Source: Desulfocapsa sp. (GTDB lineage: Bacteria > Desulfobacterota > Desulfobulbia > Desulfobulbales > Desulfocapsaceae). Taken from it: a stretch of DNA of 64,000 nt. Below the pieces are notes generated by a model, which did no database searches, was not told the DNA's origin, and worked only from the letters and a program-made list of their open reading frames with translations. Each line of letters begins with the position of its first letter. Positions within the stretch are counted from its first letter, which is position 1. Shown here piece by piece: positions 55,715-62,669 of the stretch. Position numbers and translations under genes: made by a program. The stretch is taken from the NCBI GenBank assembly GCA_013792135.1, contig VMSP01000023.1, positions 1 to 64,000 on the forward strand. Direction: 5' to 3'.

Positions 55715-55743
55715 TTGACGGAATATTCCATTGAGGCTATAGT
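55715..55743 (+). promoter_or_regulatory. Promoter of the HigBA-like module, leaderless type
   Basis: TTGACG (55715-55720), 17 bases, TATAGT (55738-55743), six bases, ATG. Direct copies of TATTCCATTGA and the palindrome GGAATATTCC in the spacer are likely operator sites. No ribosome site precedes the ATG. Confidence 0.65.
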
Positions 55744-55749
55744 TGTGTT

Positions 55750-56115
55750 ATGATTTGGGAAGTCGAATACACCGATGAGTTCGGTGATTGGTGGAACAGC
55801 CTGACAGAAGAGGAACAGGAGTCGCTGGATGCCTCTGTCCGTTTGCTCGAAGAGCGAGGACCGGCCTTGGGCTTTCCGCACAGTAGCGGGATCAACGGGT
55901 CCAAGCATGGTCATATGCGAGAACTCCGAACTCAACACGACGGCAGGCCATTGCGTACGCTGTATGCGTTCGATCCGCAACGGTCGGCTATTTTGCTGAT
56001 TGGTGGTGATAAGACGGGTGACGACCGCTGGTATGACAAGCACGTTCCCATCGCCGATCGACTCTACGATGAACACATGGAGCAACTTCGAAAGGGAGGA
56101 CTAATCGATGGCTAA
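55750..56115 (+). CDS. RelE/HigB-type toxin (Gp49-like)
   Basis: This 121-residue predicted mRNA interferase shows WEVEYTDEFGDWWNSLTEEEQ, GSKHGHMRELR and RTLYAFDPQRSAILLIGGDKTGD, typical of the DUF891/HigB family. It overlaps the antitoxin by eight bases, toxin first, the HigBA order. Confidence 0.92.
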   Translation: MIWEVEYTDEFGDWWNSLTEEEQESLDASVRLLEERGPALGFPHSSGINGSKHGHMRELRTQHDGRPLRTLYAFDPQRSAILLIGGDKTGDDRWYDKHVPIADRLYDEHMEQLRKGGLIDG

Positions 56116-56434
56116 GAAATTTTCTGAACTCCGCGCACAAATGTCGCCCGAGTCACGGGCACGGGTAGAGGCCAAAGCTCAAGCCATGTTGGCTGAGATG
56201 CCTCTTAACGAACTGCGCCAAGCGCGCGGACTGTCGCAGAAGATGCTGGCAGAGGTGCTGCATGTCCAACAGCCCTCCATCGCCAAACTGGAGAAGCGGA
56301 CGGACATGTACCTGTCCACACTGCGCAGCCATATCGAGGCAATGGGCGGCCAGCTTGAGGTGGTCGCGCGTTTTCCGGATGGTGCGGTCAAGATCAGCAA
56401 TTTCTCTGACCTTGGGAAAAAAGTCACGGCGTGA
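56108..56434 (+). CDS. HigA-type XRE antitoxin
   Basis: A 108-residue protein with HTH LRQARGLSQKMLAEVLHVQQPSIAKLEKR (about residues 38-66) and the C-terminal segment LSTLRSHIEAMGGQLEVVARFPDG typical of this subfamily. It would repress the promoter at 55715 and neutralise the toxin. Confidence 0.93.
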   Translation: MAKKFSELRAQMSPESRARVEAKAQAMLAEMPLNELRQARGLSQKMLAEVLHVQQPSIAKLEKRTDMYLSTLRSHIEAMGGQLEVVARFPDGAVKISNFSDLGKKVTA

Positions 56435-56545
56435 CCTGCTATAAGGAAAACTAGCATGTAGGTTGGAATAACGGCAGCGTAACCCGACCTCCACAATCCA
56501 CACCGAAGCCAAAAGGCCTTGCTCTGCAGGTGTGTACCCTTGGCC

Positions 56546-57092
56546 TCCTGTATTGGGCTCTGCTTGGCATTGCCCCTGTTTCCCTTTATTGCCCTACCGA
56601 TCAAGCCGCGATTCGCGGGGGCCGGTATTCTATTCTCAGCAACGCATGGGGCGAGGGAGTAACCCTTTTATCGTCTGGAAGCTGAGGACCATGGTCGATG
56701 GCGCTGATCGCAATAATGTCCACTGGACCACGGATAATGACGACCGCCTTACCCGGGTGGGCAGGTTCATACGCAAGACGCGGCTGGATGAAGTGCCCCA
56801 GCTGTTGAATATCTTCAAGGGCGAAATGAGCCTGATCGGTCCGAGGCCGGAGGCGCTCAGCCTGGTGGAGATGTACACCAAGGAGATTGCCTATTATCCC
56901 GAACGGCATATGGTAACGCCCGGAATCACCGGCTGGGCGCAGATCAATTACCCCTACGGCAATTCCATCGAAGATACGCGCCAGAAGCTGATGTACGATT
57001 TCTACTATATCAAGAACCGCAGCATAGTCCTTGATCTCATGATCTTTCTGCGGACGATCCGGATTGTTCTGACAGGCAAGGGTGCGATGTAG
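56546..57092 (+). pseudogene. Sugar transferase partial copy 4
   Basis: Homology to the full gene begins about 48898 and runs to the stop; after an early frame lesion, DSRGPVFYSQQRMGRGSN onwards is open for about 160 codons. Differences from the full copy in the stretch around WKLRTMVDGADRNN are mostly third-position changes. It shares TKEIAYYPERH and the downstream flank with copy 2. Confidence 0.92.
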
Positions 57093-57148
57093 GAGATTGT
57101 TTAGGTCAACTTTGCCATATTGTTTCACCATCGTATTTGGCAATTCAC

Positions 57149-57230
57149 TACCCCCCTTCATCCCCCCTGAATCAAGGGGGAGACTTTGTCCCCCTCCTTG
57201 GCAAGGAGGGGTTAGGGGTGGTCGAGTGTT
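57149..57230. repeat. C-rich palindromic repeat after copy 4
   Basis: Near-identical to 51206-51285. The flanking text GTTTAGGTCAACTTTGCCAT is also shared with the copy 2 flank. The ORF 57137-57433 across it is not a gene. Confidence 0.75.
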
Positions 57231-57448
57231 GCTATCTAAGTAAATATGACAAAGTAGAATTAGTTACGGTACAAAAAAACCTGCCTGGCCCAACCAACGG
57301 TGGGCTGATCCTGTTTGATAAAACTGCTTATCGGAAAAATATATTCCCTGACGCCAGGGTAAGCTGTGCCCGATTTAGGGGAAGCGATAAAGTAGAGTTC
57401 AATGTGATTCCTTGTGATCAATGCAACCATTGACAATCTGATTTTTTT

Positions 57449-57489
57449 GGTCTACATAAAGTTATATTAACTGTAACTTTATGTAGACC
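57449..57489 (+). promoter_or_regulatory. AbiE operator, 16-bp perfect inverted repeat
   Basis: GGTCTACATAAAGTTA (57449-57464), nine bases, TAACTTTATGTAGACC (57474-57489), ending ten bases before abiEi. AbiEi antitoxins are known to bind inverted repeats in their own promoter. TTGACA at 57430 may be the -35. Confidence 0.75.
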
Positions 57490-57499
57490 ATGGTGGCTT

Positions 57500-58048
57500 A
57501 TGCAACCGATTAAACAACTGGCAAAGATTCTTGCTGGACTTGCGGATGATGAACATTACCTGTTTTCCCTTGCCGACCTGAAGGGTGCAATGCCCGAACA
57601 AAGTCAGGGTGGATTCAAGGCGCTGGTATGCAGAGGGGTAAAGGATGGTTTGCTTAAGCGTATCTGCCGCGGGTTATACCTGTATCCGTCGGTTGAGTAT
57701 GCCGGCGGATTGGTGCTCTTTCACGCGGCGGCGAGATTGCGGGCCGATGCGTTTAATTATATCAGCCTCGAGACGGCGCTCAGCGATGCCGGCGTGATTT
57801 CTCAGATTCCTATGAACTGGGTCACCTTGATGTCTTCCGGGCGTAGTCACATTGTAAATTGTGGTGAATTCGGTCGTATTGAGTTTGTTCACACCAAGAA
57901 ACGGCCGGAGAATTTGATAGATCAGCTGATCTACGATTCACGTTGCCGTTTGTGGCGTGCATCCGTTGCCTTGGCAATAAAGGATATGTTGGCCACCAAA
58001 CGGAGTACCGATTTAATTGACTGGAATGCAGCCAATGAACTTGTTTGA
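57500..58048 (+). CDS. abiEi: AbiEi-type antitoxin and repressor
   Basis: This 182-residue protein is the type IV-style antitoxin of the AbiE phage-exclusion system. The N-terminal winged helix (HYLFSLADLKGAMPEQSQGGFKALV) binds the operator, and LKRICRGLYLYPSVEY plus FNYISLETALSDAGVISQIP are typical AbiEi segments. It overlaps abiEii by 14-23 bases. Confidence 0.9.
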   Translation: MQPIKQLAKILAGLADDEHYLFSLADLKGAMPEQSQGGFKALVCRGVKDGLLKRICRGLYLYPSVEYAGGLVLFHAAARLRADAFNYISLETALSDAGVISQIPMNWVTLMSSGRSHIVNCGEFGRIEFVHTKKRPENLIDQLIYDSRCRLWRASVALAIKDMLATKRSTDLIDWNAANELV

Positions 58049-58931
58049 TCAACTCGTCCTTCAGGCAATGAAAAATAAGGCTGAACTTGCGCCGTTGCTT
58101 GTGGTGGTTGAGAAAGAACTTCTTCATCACGATATCATTCGCGAAATGAGTGCAGCCGGGCTTCTCGATAGCCTGACCTTTATCGGCGGGACTTGCCTGC
58201 GGGCCTGTTATGGCTCTAATCGGTTGAGTGAGGATCTGGAATTTACGGGGGGAAAGAACTTCAACCGTGCGACGCTGAGCGATTTGGCTTCTATTCTTGT
58301 TGACAGGCTGGAAGCGAAATATGGTTTGCATGTTACGGTGGGTGAGCCGAAGAAAGATACGGGGAATGTTGATACCTGGAAGATGAGCATTGTCACCCGA
58401 CCGGAACAAAAATCGCTGCCTTCCCAAAGAATAAATATCGATATTTGTACCCTGCCCAGCCATGATAGGCGTCCTATGATGTTGCGCAACCATTATGGTG
58501 TCGAGATGGGAACCTCCGGCCTGATCATTCAGGCGCAAAGCCGGGAAGAAATCCTGGCTGATAAACTTGTTGCCCTGGCCTTACGAGCAAGCCGGCTTAA
58601 AAATCGTGATCTTTGGGATATTGTATGGCTTAAGCAGCAAGGTGTTGATCTGCCGCTTGCTTTGATCCCGAAAAAGATTCTGGATCGTCATCGGAGTACG
58701 GCAGAATTTCTGGATTTGCTGAATGAACGTAAGTCCAAATTACAGATGGATGCAGTGTTGCGCACTGATTTTATTCAAGAAATGAGAAGATTCCTGCCAG
58801 CTCACATCGTGGTGGAAACGATTGAGAAGGAAGCGTTCTGGTCTTATCTGACCAGCGTTGTCTGCGCGGAATGTGAACAGGTGGCGCAGTCGCTCGGGAA
58901 CGTTTCTGAACCACCCAGGTTTAAGATGTAA
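58035..58931 (+). CDS. abiEii: AbiEii-type nucleotidyltransferase toxin
   Basis: About 298 residues. The nucleotidyltransferase motif is FIGGTCLRACYGSNRLSEDLEF (GG-T and DxE-like) near residue 50; QRINIDICTLPSH carries the third acidic residue; ILADKLVALALRASRLKNRDLWDI is the conserved helical part. The family blocks growth by modifying tRNA 3' ends, known for MenT relatives. Start could also be the ATG at 58026. Confidence 0.9.
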   Translation: MNLFDQLVLQAMKNKAELAPLLVVVEKELLHHDIIREMSAAGLLDSLTFIGGTCLRACYGSNRLSEDLEFTGGKNFNRATLSDLASILVDRLEAKYGLHVTVGEPKKDTGNVDTWKMSIVTRPEQKSLPSQRINIDICTLPSHDRRPMMLRNHYGVEMGTSGLIIQAQSREEILADKLVALALRASRLKNRDLWDIVWLKQQGVDLPLALIPKKILDRHRSTAEFLDLLNERKSKLQMDAVLRTDFIQEMRRFLPAHIVVETIEKEAFWSYLTSVVCAECEQVAQSLGNVSEPPRFKM

Positions 58932-59049
58932 GCTATGGAGAGAGGCGGTTCCTGTCTTAGCGATCTGAGGCGGGGTTCAGGTGCTGTGGCCATTTCCGTG
59001 ATGTGAGAAAGGCACGATTCTTGTAAACGTGTAAACGCATACTCGATGG

Positions 59050-59244
59050 CAGTATTGTCCGGTTTAGTTTTTGCAAAAGTCCCCCTCCTTCCTTTTAAGG
59101 AGGGGTTAGGGGTGGTTACTTTTGATCTTCATCAATCTTAACCACCCCCAGCCCCTCCTTAACAACAGGAGGGGGGCCAAAACCTTCATCCACAGAGTTG
59201 ATCACCAAGTTTTTGGAATTTGTGAAAACCTACGGACAACACTG
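59050..59244. mobile_element. MITE with CAGTATTGTCCGGTTTAG end, copy 2
   Basis: A 195-bp element beginning CAGTATTGTCCGGTTTAG and ending GGACAACACTG, with nested CCCCTCCTT/AAGGAGGGG palindromes. Its left part is the reverse complement of the right end of the element at 23684-23890. Otherwise 58932-59486 holds a GGGACGCTACCC motif (about 59312) and no gene; ORF 59122-59421 is chance. Confidence 0.7.
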
Positions 59245-59486
59245 AATTTTTTCAGGATATGTGTTCAAGGAGAGCGGGAGTATAAAAGATTCTTGAAGGG
59301 GCCACTTCGAGGGACGCTACCCTTTATCACATTTGTTCACAATGTAGCCGGATTTTTGGATGAGCCTGCAAAGCAGCTACGATGTAAAGGTAGCATGGGC
59401 AGCAGTAGGCAAAGATATTGAGAAAAGCGTAAAGCCCAGAGAATTGCTGGGGCTTAATTAAAAGAAAAGGGTGGACAGGGGGGGGG

Positions 59487-59548
59487 TTGAAATCTTTTTG
59501 TCTCTTTGATATAGTAAGATACATCTTAGTCGAGGTCTGATATATCAA
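59487..59548 (+). promoter_or_regulatory. hipBA promoter and operators
   Basis: TTGAAA (59487-59492), 17 bases, TATAGT (59510-59515). The perfect palindrome TAAGAT-AC-ATCTTA (59515-59528) covers the start point and TTGATATA/TATATCAA arms (59506-59513, 59541-59548) enclose it. HipB repressors bind such sites. Confidence 0.7.
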
Positions 59549-59557
59549 GGAGCATAA

Positions 59558-59869
59558 ATGAGTGTCATCGAATACCTGACAAAATCGCTGAAGTCAGCTC
59601 GCCAGGAGAAAAATCTGAGCCAAAGGGCGTTAAGCCTGAAAACAGGAATACAGCAGACTCAGATATCCAGAATTGAGAGCGATCAAGCCGATCTCAGAGT
59701 CTCTACACTGGTAGCGCTGGCCAGGTCACTTGAGCTGGAGCTTGTGCTGATACCTCGTTCACTGTTGCCCGCAGTCAACAGTATCACTCAGAAAAAGAGC
59801 AACAGCGACAACAGTTCAACGGCGCCAGAGCCAGCCTACCAGCTAGGCAGTGGAGTCGATGATGAGTAG
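59558..59869 (+). CDS. hipB: HipB-like XRE antitoxin
   Basis: A 103-residue protein with HTH ARQEKNLSQRALSLKTGIQQTQISRIESD (about residues 14-42) and a disordered Ser/Asn-rich tail. AAGGAG precedes the ATG. It overlaps hipA by eight bases and would repress the operon and hold HipA inactive. Confidence 0.93.
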   Translation: MSVIEYLTKSLKSARQEKNLSQRALSLKTGIQQTQISRIESDQADLRVSTLVALARSLELELVLIPRSLLPAVNSITQKKSNSDNSSTAPEPAYQLGSGVDDE

Positions 59870-61091
59870 CCCGCTGGTGCTGGACGTTGCACTTTATGGC
59901 AGGCGTATCGGCACACTCACACTCCTGCCGGGAGATCAGACACTCTTTGTCTTTGAACAGGAGTATGTGGGTGATCAGCAACGACCTGCATTGAGCCTCT
60001 CATTCAAGGATGTGATGGGAGAACTCATCACCGATATTCGACGGACCCGATCTCGCCTTCCTCCCTTCTTCTCCAATCTGTTGCCGGAAGGAGCGTTGCT
60101 GGAATATCTGGCAACGAAAACCGGTATCAATCCAAGGCGTGAGTTTTTTCTGCTTTGGATGTTGGGAGAAGATCTTCCAGGAGCCATTACCATCCGTGCT
60201 GCTGATGGGACGACTCCGATTCTGGAACGGGAGGAAAACAAAGAGAGTGAGGAGCAGTCGCAGGGGGCTGAGTATCACTTCTCCCTGGCCGGTGTCCAAC
60301 TTAAATTCTCCGGTATGGTGAATGCTGCAGGGGGAGCAACCATTCCGGCGGCAGGAGTCGGTGGCTCCTGGATCATCAAGTTTCCTTCTGCAATTTTTGA
60401 TAGGGTTCCGGAAAATGAATTTGCCATGATGGAGCTGGCCCGGGCAATTGGGATTAATGTTCCTGAGGTGCGCCTGATTCCATTGCCGGCAATCCAGGGA
60501 GTCCCGCAAAGCCGCCGGCAACAGGGTGGAAATCAAGCGCTGGCAGTGAAACGGTTTGATCGAAGCGACAGCGGCGAAAGAGTACACATTGAGGATTTTG
60601 CCCAGGTATTCGGGGTCTACCCGGAAAAGAAATATGAAAGGGCCAGTTATCGTAACCTTGCAGAGGTCATCTGGCTGGAGATCGGAGAGAGCGGCCTGAC
60701 GGAATTCATCCGCAGATTGGTATTCAATACTCTGATCGGAAATGGAGACATGCACCTGAAAAACTGGTCACTGATCTATCCAGACAGAAGAGCGGCTCAA
60801 CTCTCTCCGGGCTATGATTTCGTTTCAACCATCGCCTACCTCCCTGATGAAAAACTTGCTTTGAAACTGGGACATTCCAAACAAATGACAGACCTTGGTC
60901 TGGATGAGCTCGCCTGGTTTGCCGCCAAGGCACGGCTACCAGAGAGGCTGGTACTGGATACCGCAAAAGAGACTGTGCGGAGGTTTCTTGAGGTGTGGCA
61001 TCGCTCTCAAACTGCTGAACAAATAGACGAGAGCGTGAGAGTACCCATTCAACAACTGCTTAAGCATATACCTCTTGTCAGAGAGTTATGA
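59862..61091 (+). CDS. hipA: HipA-like serine/threonine kinase toxin
   Basis: About 409 residues. In E. coli HipA phosphorylates glutamyl-tRNA synthetase and induces dormancy. Visible are HipA_N (RTRSRLPPFFSNLLPEGALLEYL), FSLAGVQLKFS with the autophosphorylation-loop Ser, SWIIKFPS (ATP-binding Lys), VKRFDRSDSGERVHIEDFAQVFG, and the catalytic GNGDMHLKNWSL with GYDFVSTIAY metal-binding Asp. Start at the ATG at 59862 or 59859. Confidence 0.94.
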   Translation: MSSPLVLDVALYGRRIGTLTLLPGDQTLFVFEQEYVGDQQRPALSLSFKDVMGELITDIRRTRSRLPPFFSNLLPEGALLEYLATKTGINPRREFFLLWMLGEDLPGAITIRAADGTTPILEREENKESEEQSQGAEYHFSLAGVQLKFSGMVNAAGGATIPAAGVGGSWIIKFPSAIFDRVPENEFAMMELARAIGINVPEVRLIPLPAIQGVPQSRRQQGGNQALAVKRFDRSDSGERVHIEDFAQVFGVYPEKKYERASYRNLAEVIWLEIGESGLTEFIRRLVFNTLIGNGDMHLKNWSLIYPDRRAAQLSPGYDFVSTIAYLPDEKLALKLGHSKQMTDLGLDELAWFAAKARLPERLVLDTAKETVRRFLEVWHRSQTAEQIDESVRVPIQQLLKHIPLVREL

Positions 61092-61172
61092 AGAAAGGGC
61101 AGGGGCAATGGGTGACCCTGAAATGCCTGACCCTGAAAACGCCGAAAATGTTGAGAATGCAATTTCTTCGGT

Positions 61173-61675
61173 TCAGACACCTGAGTCTTTGATGTGACAA
61201 AGTTCGTAACTTGTGCTTCTTCCTTTTCCGGGACATTTTTGAAGAATATGTTTTTCGACAAGATCGCTTAGATCACGACTGGCTGTTACTTTGCTGCACT
61301 TCGTCAATCCTGCATATTTTCGAGTTGTCATCCCTCCTGCAAATCTTTCTCCGGCATCCAGCAGTACGGAAATAAGGCCATCCGCCTGGGCGTCCCACTC
61401 TGCGCATCTCCGGACAGACCGAGTCGCCTGCGGATTGATGCCCGAACTGAACTGCGGCGAAGGACTTCTCCTTCAATGGCAGATGTTTCCATAGCATCAT
61501 CTGCCAGCACCTGCTCCTGAACGGTCAGCTGTTCTTCGTTGTTCAGTGTGCGATAGATCGTATCCAATCTGCCTGCCAGTCGAGAAACAGCGCCTATGTC
61601 TGCGAGCAAGACACTGGCATCATACGAAAATTCTGGCCAGTTGCTATTTTGCCATATCCAATGATTTGTTTGCAT
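61173..61675 (-). pseudogene. Fic-family gene with the catalytic core deleted
   Basis: The N-terminal part (WIWQNSNWPEFSYDASVLL, METSAIEGEVLRRSSVRASIRRRLGL) is a DUF4172 Fic N-terminus with inhibitory motif. A frameshift follows, and then TTRKYAGLTKCSKVTASRDLSDLVEKHIL...GRSTSYEL is the C-terminal winged helix, ending with TGA at 61175-61173. The middle, including the HPFxxGNGR loop, is gone. Opposite in orientation to all neighbours. Confidence 0.85.
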
Positions 61676-61886
61676 GGGTTAATCGTATCAATTCCTTTAT
61701 GAATACGCAGGGAGATGAAATGTCTTCTTCCACCTATCTCATATGGTATGCGAACTTACGCGCTGCCTGACCCGCGTTACTGTATGAGGTGATAGAAAAA
61801 TGAGGGAACATTACTCGACGCGGCTTCTCAGTGTACTTCACCGTCAGGCATGTATGGAAGGAGCTAATTCGATGGATGTAAAAGAC
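61676..61886. other. Gap upstream of the last HigBA module
   Basis: No supported gene. The sequence includes out-of-context segments such as GAGGTGATAGAAAAATGAGGG that may be insertion-sequence debris, but I cannot name a family. Confidence 0.35.
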
Positions 61887-61915
61887 TTGCCATATGTAAC
61901 AATGCGCGTTACATT
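61887..61915 (+). promoter_or_regulatory. Promoter and operator of the last HigBA module, leaderless type
   Basis: TTGCCA (61887-61892), 17 bases, TACATT (61910-61915), six bases, ATG at 61922. ATGTAAC-AATGCGC-GTTACAT forms a perfect inverted repeat over spacer and -10. Confidence 0.7.
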
Positions 61916-61921
61916 GTGACC

Positions 61922-62218
61922 ATGATAAAAAACTTTCGGGATAAATGGTTAGAAATTTTTTTTGTTGAGGGGGCAAAAAGCAAGAAGATACCTTCGACGA
62001 TCAGCGAAAGGCTTTTCAGAAAATTACAGATTCTTGATGATTCTACCTGCGATGCGGATTTACGATCCCCGCCGAGCAACCATTTTGAAAAATTGACCGG
62101 AAACCTTAACAACAGGTACTCAATCAGCATCAATGGCCAATGGGGGCTGATTTTCCAGTGGGACAATGACAGGGGAGAAGCTGAAAGCGTGTATCTTGAC
62201 AATCACAGCTACAGATGA
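61922..62218 (+). CDS. higB: HigB/RelE-family toxin
   Basis: A 98-residue HigB-type ribosome-dependent mRNA interferase: MIKNFRDKWLEIFFVEGAKSKKIP, LFRKLQILDDSTCDADLRSPPSNHFEKL and the C-terminal YLDNHSYR are classical. The ATG at 61922 coincides with the expected transcription start; GTG at 61916 is the alternative. The antitoxin begins 10 bases later. Confidence 0.94.
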   Translation: MIKNFRDKWLEIFFVEGAKSKKIPSTISERLFRKLQILDDSTCDADLRSPPSNHFEKLTGNLNNRYSISINGQWGLIFQWDNDRGEAESVYLDNHSYR

Positions 62219-62228
62219 GGAAGCAGAT

Positions 62229-62573
62229 ATGATCACGACAAAACAGCAACCGGTAACGGTTGGAGAAATGATAGTTACAGAGTTCCTGGAACCCTTAAGT
62301 CTTACCCAGGATGAACTGGCAAAGGCTATGATGGTAAGTCGAAAGACGGTCAACGAACTTTGCAACAACAAGCGGACGATTACTGTTGATACTGCTTTGA
62401 TTATGGCAAAAGTTTTCGGGAATACTGCAGATTTTTGGCTGAATCTGCAAAAGAGAAACGATATATGGAACGCAATGCACACCCCCAAACGCAAAGCAAG
62501 GATAGATCGTGTTCAGCCAATCCAAAGGAATACCGGGGAAGTCTTACCTAATTCCAACAGCTCCCTACTCTGA
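62229..62573 (+). CDS. higA: HigA-family antitoxin
   Basis: A 114-residue XRE protein: VTVGEMIVTEFLEPLSLTQDELAKAM, VSRKTVNELCNNKRTITVDTAL (HTH), and NTADFWLNLQKRNDIWNAM are the HigA/VapI signatures. GAGGAAG lies before the ATG at 62229. It would repress the promoter at 61887. Confidence 0.95.
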   Translation: MITTKQQPVTVGEMIVTEFLEPLSLTQDELAKAMMVSRKTVNELCNNKRTITVDTALIMAKVFGNTADFWLNLQKRNDIWNAMHTPKRKARIDRVQPIQRNTGEVLPNSNSSLL

Positions 62574-62581
62574 TAATGACT

Positions 62582-62627
62582 TGAAGGGTACCCTGAAAAG
62601 AATAAGAGTACGCTACCCTTTTTTTGT
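62582..62627 (+). terminator. Terminator after higA
   Basis: AAGGGTAC and GCTACCCTT arms followed by TTTTTT. The right half contains the recurring ACGCTACCC motif of this island. Confidence 0.55.
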
Positions 62628-62669
62628 CTCTTGAAGAATTTCCCCTTAGCCGGATATTGCTGAAATAAT

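Noticed and set aside
57137-57433. 98-residue ORF after copy 4
   Set aside because: It translates the C-rich repeat shared with 51206; non-coding.
59122-59421. 99-residue ORF upstream of hipB
   Set aside because: It begins inside a MITE and covers repeats only.
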